Assembly (NCBI GenBank): GCA_038322575.1
Contig: JBBQGB010000002.1
Coordinates: forward strand, 41,746 to 105,745
Direction: 5' to 3'
Source: JACMOY01 sp038322575
GTDB taxonomy: Bacteria; Actinomycetota; Actinomycetes; Actinomycetales; Angustibacteraceae
Length of the DNA stretch: 64,000 nucleotides
This document shows positions 24,533 to 31,885 of this stretch, piece after piece. The notes beneath the pieces are model-generated. The model ran no database searches and was not told the origin of the DNA. It saw nothing but the letters and a program-made list of their open reading frames with translations. Position 1 is the stretch's first letter. The number at the start of each line of letters is the position of its first letter. A program made the translations under genes and the position numbers.

Positions 24533-26604
24533 GATGGGCCCGAGGATACCGGCCCCAGCCACAGGTCGACGTCGAGCGACGCCGACCCGCCCGGGCGCCG
24601 GGTCAGCAGCCGCTGGTCCTCGACGGTGCGCAGGTCGACCACCTGTCGCGGCGCCGCCCCGAGCTGCTCGAGCGCTGCGGCCGAGTCCGCGCTGACGAGC
24701 ACCGGACGCCGTCCGGCGGCGCGCACCCCGGCGACGACGGTGCGCACGGTCGCGGCGTCCGGCGTCCCACCGCGCGACCGGACGACGACGCTCGGCACCC
24801 CGCAGACGCCGCGCAGCACCTGCGGCCACTCGTTGGCGCCCCGCGCGTCGACCAGGACGGCGGTGTCGCGCGGGCCCAGCGCCGCGCAGGCCCGGCCGAC
24901 CGCAGCCACCTCGCCGCGCTCGGTGCGCTGCCCCGCCACCGGCCAGGTGGCCGCCGCCGCCGGCCCCACCAGCAGCCCCAGCCCGACCAGCCCCACCACC
25001 ACTCCCCCGACCCGCCCCCCGGACCGCACCTTCGCCGCAAGGTGCCGGTTCCGGGGCCCGTACGACGCACTGTGTGGCGAAGGTGCGGTCAGCAGCGTGA
25101 CGTGGCGGACGGCGGCGGTGGCCAGCAGCACGACGGTGGGCAGCACGACGGGCACCAGGCGCCGGTCGGCCCACGGGTGGTCGGGGGTGATGCCGGGCCG
25201 GTAGAGGGTCAGCGCCGTCGAGGCGACACCGACGAGCGCGGGGACCAGCCACGCGGGCAGGGCCGCGGCGTCCCGCAGCGCGACGCCGAGCCGGTGGGCC
25301 AGCAGCACGGCGGCGGCCAGCGCCAGCAGCAGCGCGGGGACCCCCACCCACCAGGCCGTCCACCCGAGCGTCGCCTCGTCGTACGTGCGGCCGCCGTCGA
25401 CCGCCAGTCCCTGCGCCAGCTGCAGCCCGGCCACGACGCGCGCGCCGGGGTCGGCCGCGCTCTGCCGCACCCCCAGCCACAGCGGACGCGAGGCGAGGAC
25501 GGCGAACCCGAGCAGCGTCGCGGCTGCGAGCGCCGTCGGCAGCCGGGTGACCACGGCGGCGGGCCAGCGCCGCACCCGCAGTGCCGCAACCGATCCGCCG
25601 GCCAGCACCACGACCGCGGCGACGAGCGGCAGCAGCGAGCCCGCCACCGCCCCGAGGTACGGGCGCGACAGCAGCAGTGCGGTCGCGAAGGCGTACGCCG
25701 TCGCCAGTCCCAGCCCGGCCAGCAGCGGCCGGGCGACCTTCGACCGGCGTGCCGCGAGCAGCGCCACGACGGGCAGCAGCAGCGCCGACTCGCGCAGGGC
25801 GTCGATGCGCACCAGCGCCACGCCGCCCGCGAGCAGCCCCGCCAGCAGCCCCAGCCGTCGCACCGCCCGCACGTCGGCCGACGGGGACGTGGCCGCCACG
25901 ATCACGCTCGCGGCAGCGCAGCCGACCAGCAGCGCGAACGGCTCGGAGTACGTCGAGCGTCCGGCGTGCAGCACCGGCTGGGTCAGCGCCAGCCCAGCGG
26001 TCGCCGCGACGGCCCACGCTGGTCCGACCAGCCGACGCGCGAGCCCGCCGAACGCGAGCAGGGCCAGGCCCAGGCCGACGGCGGGCACCAGCAGCAGGCC
26101 GGCCCAGCCGCCGGCCCACCAGCCGAGCGACAGCAGCACCGGGGTGGCAGGCAGGAACTGGGGCACGACGCGGGTCTGCGCCCCGGTCCCGCGGGCGTAG
26201 AAGCCGGGGCTGGCGACCGTGGCACCCGGCGTCGCGAGGACGTCCGGACCGCCCAGGGCGGCCACGTCGACGTCGACGACGAGCCGGTGCGCCGTCGCCA
26301 GGTGCTGCGCCGAGAGCGCGTACGTGCCGGCGTCGCGGCGCAGGACGACGTGCTCGGCGTGCGTCGCGCCGGCCCACACCCCGGCGGCGAACGCGACCGC
26401 GACGAGCGCGAGCGCCGCCCAGCGCGGTCCGGCGACGCCGGGCACGGTCCGCGAGACCCGCAGGGCCACGGCGAGGGCGACCAGCAGCACCGGCAGCGCC
26501 ACCGCCGGCCGCCACACCCCCCACGCGACCAGGGGCACCGAGAACGTCGCCGCCGTGACCACCCAGGTGGCGGCTCCCACCCCGGCACGGTCGACGAGGC
26601 TCAC
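24529..26604 (-). CDS. Multispanning membrane protein, possible extracytoplasmic glycosyltransferase
   Basis: A 691-residue protein with at least ten hydrophobic helices over residues ~10-545 and a soluble C-terminal domain. The first external loop includes R-R-D-A-G-T-Y-A-L-S-A-Q-H-L, placed like the Asp-bearing loop of GT-C/GT39 enzymes, so use of a polyprenyl-linked sugar made by the adjacent gene is plausible but unproven. Residues ~505-528 are encoded by a 69-base palindromic element inserted in frame; they read as a charged, helix-poor loop. It heads a five-gene operon and is divergent from rmlA. Confidence 0.75.
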   Translation of the reverse strand: MSLVDRAGVGAATWVVTAATFSVPLVAWGVWRPAVALPVLLVALAVALRVSRTVPGVAGPRWAALALVAVAFAAGVWAGATHAEHVVLRRDAGTYALSAQHLATAHRLVVDVDVAALGGPDVLATPGATVASPGFYARGTGAQTRVVPQFLPATPVLLSLGWWAGGWAGLLLVPAVGLGLALLAFGGLARRLVGPAWAVAATAGLALTQPVLHAGRSTYSEPFALLVGCAAASVIVAATSPSADVRAVRRLGLLAGLLAGGVALVRIDALRESALLLPVVALLAARRSKVARPLLAGLGLATAYAFATALLLSRPYLGAVAGSLLPLVAAVVVLAGGSVAALRVRRWPAAVVTRLPTALAAATLLGFAVLASRPLWLGVRQSAADPGARVVAGLQLAQGLAVDGGRTYDEATLGWTAWWVGVPALLLALAAAVLLAHRLGVALRDAAALPAWLVPALVGVASTALTLYRPGITPDHPWADRRLVPVVLPTVVLLATAAVRHVTLLTAPSPHSASYGPRNRHLAAKVRSGGRVGGVVVGLVGLGLLVGPAAAATWPVAGQRTERGEVAAVGRACAALGPRDTAVLVDARGANEWPQVLRGVCGVPSVVVRSRGGTPDAATVRTVVAGVRAAGRRPVLVSADSAAALEQLGAAPRQVVDLRTVEDQRLLTRRPGGSASLDVDLWLGPVSSGPS
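25022..25090. repeat. Palindromic interspersed repeat, copy 1 (in a coding region)
   Basis: GACCGCACCTTCGCC (25022-25036) is repeated as a perfect 15-base inverted copy at 25076-25090 around 39 bases. The left part also has an inner hairpin, GCACCTT...AAGGTGC. The element is 69 bases, exactly 23 codons, so it keeps the frame of the host gene. A 28-base stretch with 26 matches recurs at 47997-48024. Confidence 0.7.
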
Positions 26605-26614
26605 GCCGCGACGC

Positions 26615-26620
26615 TATAGG
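26615..26620 (+). promoter_or_regulatory. Candidate -10 (TATAGG) for rmlA
   Basis: TATAGG lies nine bases before the rmlA ATG in a 25-base gap shared with a divergent gene. No ribosome site is visible, so a leaderless or nearly leaderless message is likely. Confidence 0.45.
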
Positions 26621-26629
26621 TTGGCGCGC

Positions 26630-27502
26630 ATGCGAGGCATCATCCTGGCCGGCGGTTCGGGCACCCGACTGCACCCCATCACCCTCGGTGTCAGCAAGCA
26701 GCTGGTCCCGGTCTACGACAAGCCGATGATCTACTACCCGCTGTCGATGCTGATCATGGCCGGCATCCGTGACGTCCTGATCATCACCACCCCGCACGAC
26801 GCCGACCAGTTCACCCGGCTGCTCGGCGACGGCAGCAACTTCGGGATCTCGATCACCTACGCCGTGCAGCCGAGCCCCGACGGGCTCGCGCAGGCGTTCG
26901 TCATCGGCGCCGACTTCATCGGCGGCGACAAGGTCGCCCTGGTGCTAGGCGACAACATCTTCTATGGCCCGGGCCTGGGCACCAGCCTGCGCCAGCACAC
27001 GGACCTGGACGGTGCGCTGGTGTACGCGTACCGCGTCGCCGACCCGACGGCGTACGGCGTCGTCGAGTTCGACGAGTCCGGCACGGCGATCTCGTTGCAG
27101 GAGAAGCCTTCGCAGCCGCGCAGCGACTACGCCGTCCCCGGTCTGTACTTCTACGACAACGACGTGGTGGGGATCGCGAAGAACCTCGAGCCCTCACCGC
27201 GGGGTGAGCTCGAGATCACCGACGTCAACCGCACCTACCTCGACGCCGGATCCCTCGCCGTGCAGGTGCTGCCGCGCGGCACCGCCTGGCTCGACACCGG
27301 CACGTTCGAGTCGCTGATGGACGCCGGCGAGTTCGTCCGCGTCGTCGAGGCCCGCCAGGGGCTGAAGGTCGGCTGCCCCGAGGAGGTCGCCTGGCGCGCC
27401 GGGTTCCTCACCGACGACGAGCTGCGCCAGCGTGGCGAGAACCTCGCCAAGTCCGGCTACGGGCAGTACCTGATCGGCCTGCTCTCACAGCGCCAGCACT
27501 GA
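26630..27502 (+). CDS. rmlA: Glucose-1-phosphate thymidylyltransferase
   Basis: A 290-residue enzyme making dTDP-glucose from glucose-1-P and dTTP, the first step to dTDP-L-rhamnose. The pyrophosphorylase signature L-A-G-G-S-G-T-R-L-H-P-I-T is at residues 6-18, followed by S-K-Q-L-V-P-V-Y-D-K-P and Y-Y-P-L-S-M-L-I; the metal-binding G-D-N-I-F-Y and the sugar-binding G-T-A-W-L-D-T-G-T motif are intact. Length is normal. Its last 18 bases overlap the end of rmlD on the other strand. Confidence 0.96.
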   Translation: MRGIILAGGSGTRLHPITLGVSKQLVPVYDKPMIYYPLSMLIMAGIRDVLIITTPHDADQFTRLLGDGSNFGISITYAVQPSPDGLAQAFVIGADFIGGDKVALVLGDNIFYGPGLGTSLRQHTDLDGALVYAYRVADPTAYGVVEFDESGTAISLQEKPSQPRSDYAVPGLYFYDNDVVGIAKNLEPSPRGELEITDVNRTYLDAGSLAVQVLPRGTAWLDTGTFESLMDAGEFVRVVEARQGLKVGCPEEVAWRAGFLTDDELRQRGENLAKSGYGQYLIGLLSQRQH

Positions 27503-28363
27503 CGGCGCGGCGACCGCGAACCGCTCGCGCCAGTCGCCGATCGGCTCGACGCCGACAGCGCGCAGCGCGTCGTGGCCCAGCACCGAGTACGCCGGGCGCG
27601 GGGCCGGGCGCACGAACGCCTCGGACGTGGTCTCGCGCACGCGCTCGGGGTCGGTGCCGACCTCGTCGGCCACGGCCCGCGCGAAGCCGTGCCACGACAC
27701 CTGGCCGGACGACGTCGCGTGGTAGCTGCCCGCCGGGGCCCCGGCGTCGACCAGCGCGAGCACCAGCGCGGCGACGTCCATGGTCCACGTCGGCTGGCCG
27801 ACCTGGTCGGCGACGACGTCCAGGGTGTCGCGCTGGGTCAGCGCCCGGGCGATGGTGCGCGGGAAGCAGCCGCCGTGGGCGCCGTACAGCCACGCCGTCC
27901 GCACGACCAGCACGTCGTCGTGCTCGGCGCGGGCGGCCCACTCGCCGGCGGCCTTGGTGCGCCCGTACGCCGACCGTGGCGCCAGCGCCGCGTCCTCGGC
28001 GTACGGCGCACTCGCCGTGCCGTCGAACACGTAGTCGGTCGAGATCGTCACCAGGCGCGCATCCGTTGCAGCACATGCCCTCGCGAGGTTCGCCGCGCCG
28101 ACCGCGTTGACCGCGAACGCCCCGGCCTCGTCGGTCTCGGCGTCGTCGACGGCGGTCCACGCGGCGCAGTTCACCACCACGTCGTGGTCGCGGACCGCAG
28201 CAGCGCAGGCAGCCGCGTCGCGCACGTCGAGGTCGTCGCTGCCCACGGCGCCGGCCCGATGACCGGCGTCCAGCAGCGTCCGCACGACGTCGGTGCCGAG
28301 CATCCCCCGCCCGCCGGTGACCAGGAACGACAGCGGCGACGGAGGGGTCAGTGGGGTGCTCAC
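27485..28363 (-). CDS. rmlD: dTDP-4-dehydrorhamnose reductase
   Basis: A 292-residue short-chain dehydrogenase for the last step of dTDP-L-rhamnose synthesis, NAD(P)H reduction of the 4-keto group. The dinucleotide loop V-T-G-G-R-G-M-L-G is near residue 15; S-T-D-Y-V-F-D-G and the catalytic Y-G-R-T-K (Y-x-x-x-K) follow, then V-R-T-A-W-L-Y-G. GTG 28363 starts the protein and lies 18 bases from the divergent rmlC start. The 3' end runs into rmlA. Confidence 0.95.
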   Translation of the reverse strand: MSTPLTPPSPLSFLVTGGRGMLGTDVVRTLLDAGHRAGAVGSDDLDVRDAAACAAAVRDHDVVVNCAAWTAVDDAETDEAGAFAVNAVGAANLARACAATDARLVTISTDYVFDGTASAPYAEDAALAPRSAYGRTKAAGEWAARAEHDDVLVVRTAWLYGAHGGCFPRTIARALTQRDTLDVVADQVGQPTWTMDVAALVLALVDAGAPAGSYHATSSGQVSWHGFARAVADEVGTDPERVRETTSEAFVRPAPRPAYSVLGHDALRAVGVEPIGDWRERFAVAAPSVLAL

Positions 28364-28369
28364 GCTCGC

Positions 28370-28375
28370 TAGTGT
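28370..28375 (+). promoter_or_regulatory. Candidate -10 (TAGTGT) for leaderless rmlC
   Basis: TAGTGT ends six bases before the rmlC ATG, inside the 18-base gap between divergent rmlD and rmlC. There is no room for a normal leader on either side. Confidence 0.5.
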
Positions 28376-28381
28376 TCCAGC

Positions 28382-29002
28382 ATGCAGATCACCCCCCTGT
28401 CGATCGAGGGCGCCTGGCGCGTCGAGCCCCGCCTGTTCCGCGACGACCGCGGGACGTTCCTCGAGTGGTTCAAGGCCGACGTCTTCGAGCAGGCCGTGGG
28501 CCACCGGCTCGACCTGGCCCAGTCGAACATCTCGACGAGCACCGCCGGCACGGTCCGCGGCATCCACTTCGCCGAGCTGGCCCCCAGCCAGGCGAAGTAC
28601 GTCACCTGCGTCAGCGGGGCGGTGGTCGACGTGGTCGTCGACATCCGGGTCGGGTCGCCCACGTTCGGCCGGTACGAGCTGGTGCCCCTGGACGACGTGA
28701 GCCGGCACGGCCTGTACGTCAGCGAGGGCCTGGGCCACGGCTACATGGCCCTGACCGAGGGCGCGGTGTTCCTGTACCTGTGCTCGGCGCCCTACGCGCC
28801 CGGCCGCGAGCACGGCGTCACCCCGCTCGACCCGGCGATCGGCATCGCCTGGCCCGAGGCCGACGCCGCCGGCAGCCCGGTCACCCCGCTGCTCTCACCC
28901 AAGGACCTCGCCGCGCCCACCCTGGCGCAGGCGGCCGACCAGGGTCTGCTGCCGACGTACGACGAGGCGCTGGCCTTCCGTCGCAGCCTGGCCCGGTCGT
29001 GA
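28382..29002 (+). CDS. rmlC: dTDP-4-dehydrorhamnose 3,5-epimerase
   Basis: A 206-residue cupin that epimerises C3 and C5 of dTDP-4-keto-6-deoxyglucose. It has R-D-D-R-G-T-F-L-E near residue 20, R-G-I-H-F at 59-63 with catalytic His62, K72 in A-K-Y-V, D-V-V-V-D-I-R-x-G-S-P-T-F-G and E-G-L-G-H-G-Y-M-A-L. The usual R-G-L-H-Y-Q is R-G-I-H-F-A. It overlaps the next gene by four bases. rmlB, needed between RmlA and RmlC, is not in the window. Confidence 0.94.
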   Translation: MQITPLSIEGAWRVEPRLFRDDRGTFLEWFKADVFEQAVGHRLDLAQSNISTSTAGTVRGIHFAELAPSQAKYVTCVSGAVVDVVVDIRVGSPTFGRYELVPLDDVSRHGLYVSEGLGHGYMALTEGAVFLYLCSAPYAPGREHGVTPLDPAIGIAWPEADAAGSPVTPLLSPKDLAAPTLAQAADQGLLPTYDEALAFRRSLARS

Positions 29003-29766
29003 CCGCCGCGGGCCAGACCCCGCTCGACCGCGCGGTGGCGCGGGCCACCACGGTCCCGGCCCTGCTGCGGGCGCTGGTCGCGAGCGACCCGGGCCGTCCG
29101 CGGATCACCTGGTACGACGACGCGCCGGGCCCCACGCGCGGTGAGCGGATCGAGCTGTCGGCCCGCGTGCTGGCCAACTGGGTGGCCAAGGCCGCCAACC
29201 TCCTGGTCGACGAGCTGGACGTCGAGCCCGGTGACCGCGTGCTCGTCCACCTGCCCACCCACTGGCGGGCGACCTACTGGCTGCTCGCCGCGTGGTCGGT
29301 CGGCGCCGAGGTCGTGGTCGGTGCGCCGGACGGCGACGTGTGCGTCGTCGTGACCGACGACCCCGCCTCGGTCGCCCCCGCCGGCACCGCGACGGTGGTG
29401 GCGGTGACGCTGCCGGCCCTGGCGCGCGCGTGGGCCGGCGCGCCGCTGCCCGCGGGCGCCGTCGACGAGGCGGCCACCCTGACCGGCCAGCCGGACGTGT
29501 TCGACACCGACGAGCCGGACGGCGACGCCATGGCCCTGCGGGCGGGCGAGAGGGCGGTGACCTATGCCGACCTGCTGTCGGCCGCCCGGGCCGTCAGCGC
29601 GAACTGGCCCGCGCAGGCGCGGGTGCTGGTGAGCACCGGCGCCGACGACGCCGTCGCGGGCCTGCTGGCGCCGCTCACGGTCGACGGGTCGCTGGTGCTG
29701 GTGCGCGACCCCGACCCGGCGCTCGCCGACGAGCGGCGGACGGCCGAGCGGGTCACCAGCGCCTGA
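28999..29766 (+). CDS. TIGR03089 family protein (truncated acyl-adenylating-enzyme-like)
   Basis: A 255-residue protein that resembles the N-terminal part of AMP-binding enzymes: R-I-T-W-Y-D-D, E-L-S-A-R-V-L-A-N-W-V-A-K-A-A-N-L-L, and P-G-D-R-V-L-V-H-L-P-T-H-W-R. The A-loop, hinge and C-terminal domain of true ligases are absent, so adenylation is not expected. This is the actinobacterial TIGR03089 family, often next to rml or LCP genes; function unknown. The GTG overlaps the rmlC stop (GTGA), and the 3' end overlaps the next gene by 14 bases on the opposite strand. Confidence 0.85.
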   Translation: MTAAGQTPLDRAVARATTVPALLRALVASDPGRPRITWYDDAPGPTRGERIELSARVLANWVAKAANLLVDELDVEPGDRVLVHLPTHWRATYWLLAAWSVGAEVVVGAPDGDVCVVVTDDPASVAPAGTATVVAVTLPALARAWAGAPLPAGAVDEAATLTGQPDVFDTDEPDGDAMALRAGERAVTYADLLSAARAVSANWPAQARVLVSTGADDAVAGLLAPLTVDGSLVLVRDPDPALADERRTAERVTSA

Positions 29767-31729
29767 CCCCGACGGGGTAGGCCGCCTTCTCGACGGCCGT
29801 CCAGGTCGAGGTCACGACGACCCCGGTGGCGCGCAGGCGGTTCTTGGTCTGGACGGCGGTCACCGTGACGAGCAGCGGGGAGCCGAAGACGCCATCGGCC
29901 TTCTGCCGCAACGCCTTCTGCAGGGCGGCGACGGCCGGGCCCTTGCTGCCGACCCGCAGCACGACGGTGCGGTAGGGCAGCAGCGGGTAGGCCACGGCCT
30001 CGACGGCGGTCCAGGTGCGGGCGTCCACGACACCGGTCGCGGGCAGCTTGCGCGCCTGCTGGAAGGCCCGCACCGTCGCGAGGGTGCCCGACCCGAACAG
30101 GCCGTCGGCCTTGATGCCCAGCGAGCGCTGCAGCGCGGTGACCACCAGTCCACCGGCACCGCGGCGCAGGGTGACCGACGTGTACGCCGACAGCGCGGTG
30201 CGCCGGGCCAGCACGGCAGGTGCGGCCGCGACGGCGCCCAGCGGGAACGCCTTGGCCTCGACGGCCGCCCAGGTGGCGGTGTCGACGATCCCGGTCTGCG
30301 GCAGCCCGGCCGCCACCTGCACGGCGTTCACGGCCGACGTCGTGGCCGGGCCGAACGAGGTGTCCGGGGCCTTGAGCCGCAGGGCCTGCTCCAGCGCCAG
30401 CACCGCCGGGCCGCTCGAGAACCGGCGCAGCACCGTGGCGCGCCGGTCGAGCAGAGGGTAGGCCTGGTGCTCGACGGCGCCCCAGGTGGGAACGTCGACC
30501 ACCCCGGTGCCGCGCAGCGAGGCGCGGGTCTGGGCCGCGGCGACCGCCGTGGTGGTCGAGTCGCCGAACACCCCGTCGGCAGTGACCTTCAGCGCGCGCT
30601 GCAGCGCGGCGACCGCGGCGCCCCGCGACCCGGCGCGCAGCACGGCGGCCTTGTAGGGGGTCAGCGACGTCGTGGGCACCACCACGACCGGAGCGGCGGG
30701 GACCGAGGCGGCGGGGGTGGCCGCGGGTTGCGGCGGGGGCGGCGCGAGCCGGGCCCAGGTCGGTTTGTCGAGCACCCCGGTGACGGGTAGGGCCACCGTG
30801 CGCTGCCACCCCATCAGGGCGGCGCGGGTGGCGGCGCCGAACACGCCGTCCGCGCTCAGCCCGAGCTGCGCCTGGGCGAGGCGCACCGTGCTCGCGCTCT
30901 GGCCCGGCCACACGATGGCGTACGGCGAGGCCGGCGCGGCCGGCAGCGGGCTGGGGCAGGCCGTGAGCTGGGGCCCGGTGTAGACCGGCGCCGGCTGACC
31001 GGCGTACACGCCGCAGGGGCCGCGGTCGTCGACGGTGGCCGTGCTGCCGCTCCACCACGAGGTGCGCGCCATGGCGCCGTTCCAGCTGAAGCTGGTGTGC
31101 ACGTGGTCGGTGTGCGGGCTCGAGCCGTAGTAGTTGCGCCAGCCGGTGCCCGTCGTGTACGAGCTCCAGATCCGACGGTTCCAGATGACGTACATGACGC
31201 CGAGCCGGCGCGCGTTGCCGCCCACGACGCCCGCGGCGTCCGGGCCGGTCAGCCAGCCGGTCAGCGCGTCACCGACGGCCTTCTCCTGCGGGACGTTCAC
31301 GCTGAGCATGTAGTCGAAGGCGCGCCCCTCCTTGTGCTCGCTGGTCGCCCCGATGCCGCAGCCGCGGACGATGCCGCCGTTGCGGCCGACCCGGTAGGTC
31401 TGCAGCACCATCCGCACGTACGCCTCGACGCCGGGCTTGGCGGCCGGGTCGCAGCTGCGCTGGGACTGGTAGGTCGGGACGACGTCGGCGAGGGCCGGCA
31501 GCACCGTGGTGGGCAGCGGGCTCGGCGGCGGCGGGACGGGCGGCAGCGTGGGCGTCGGCGTCACGGTCGGCACCGGCGTGGGCACCGGCGTGGGCACCAC
31601 CGTGGGCTGGGCGGTGGGCGGCGGGGTGTCCATGGCGGACGCCGGCAGCGCGGCCAGCGCGGTCACCGCCGTGAGCGCGACGGCCAGCAGCGCACCGGTG
31701 GTGCCGCTGCGGGCCAGGTGGCGTGACAT
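29753..31729 (-). CDS. Secreted LAS-type metallopeptidase with five peptidoglycan-binding repeats
   Basis: A 658-residue exported protein. Signal peptide residues 1-32; Pro/Thr linker ~35-75; a catalytic-looking domain with H-K-E-G-R-A-F-D-Y (His132, Asp139) and H-T-D-H-V-H (His209, His211), the zinc pattern of LAS/M15-like peptidases. Five PG_binding_1 repeats fill the remainder, each ending like T-G-V-V-D-x-x-T-W-x-A-V. It probably binds and cuts peptidoglycan cross-links or processes them near the polysaccharide attachment site. The ATG at 31729 has GGAG four to five bases upstream. Confidence 0.85.
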   Translation of the reverse strand: MSRHLARSGTTGALLAVALTAVTALAALPASAMDTPPPTAQPTVVPTPVPTPVPTVTPTPTLPPVPPPPSPLPTTVLPALADVVPTYQSQRSCDPAAKPGVEAYVRMVLQTYRVGRNGGIVRGCGIGATSEHKEGRAFDYMLSVNVPQEKAVGDALTGWLTGPDAAGVVGGNARRLGVMYVIWNRRIWSSYTTGTGWRNYYGSSPHTDHVHTSFSWNGAMARTSWWSGSTATVDDRGPCGVYAGQPAPVYTGPQLTACPSPLPAAPASPYAIVWPGQSASTVRLAQAQLGLSADGVFGAATRAALMGWQRTVALPVTGVLDKPTWARLAPPPPQPAATPAASVPAAPVVVVPTTSLTPYKAAVLRAGSRGAAVAALQRALKVTADGVFGDSTTTAVAAAQTRASLRGTGVVDVPTWGAVEHQAYPLLDRRATVLRRFSSGPAVLALEQALRLKAPDTSFGPATTSAVNAVQVAAGLPQTGIVDTATWAAVEAKAFPLGAVAAAPAVLARRTALSAYTSVTLRRGAGGLVVTALQRSLGIKADGLFGSGTLATVRAFQQARKLPATGVVDARTWTAVEAVAYPLLPYRTVVLRVGSKGPAVAALQKALRQKADGVFGSPLLVTVTAVQTKNRLRATGVVVTSTWTAVEKAAYPVGVRRW

Positions 31730-31860
31730 GGGGCTCCGTGAGGTCGGTGACGCGACGGGCACTGCAGGTTCCCATCGGCTGCTGCGGCGTGTCGCTTGAC
31801 ACCAGTGGGTGCGGCTGTTGCTGATGTGACGGGTGGGGTCCCGCGCGACGCTAACGGGTC

Positions 31861-31876
31861 GGACGCCGTCGCGTCC
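31861..31876 (-). terminator. Weak terminator hairpin after SpoIID/LytB gene
   Basis: GGACGC-CGTC-GCGTCC can fold into a six-pair stem ten bases downstream of the stop at 31886. No T-run; it may be only a chance GC hairpin. Confidence 0.3.
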
Positions 31877-31885
31877 AGGCCGGGC

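Noticed and set aside
24533..26797. Long open extension upstream of the polyprenyl-phosphate transferase
   Set aside because: It overlaps the membrane-protein gene in another frame and is Arg/Gly/Ala noise; the transferase begins at ATG 24532 in an ATGA overlap.
31789..31802. Small hairpin GTGTC-GCTT-GACAC upstream of the LAS peptidase gene as a riboswitch part
   Set aside because: c-di-AMP riboswitches do precede wall-hydrolase genes in actinobacteria, but I could not find the conserved core in this 120-base leader; a five-pair stem alone is not evidence.
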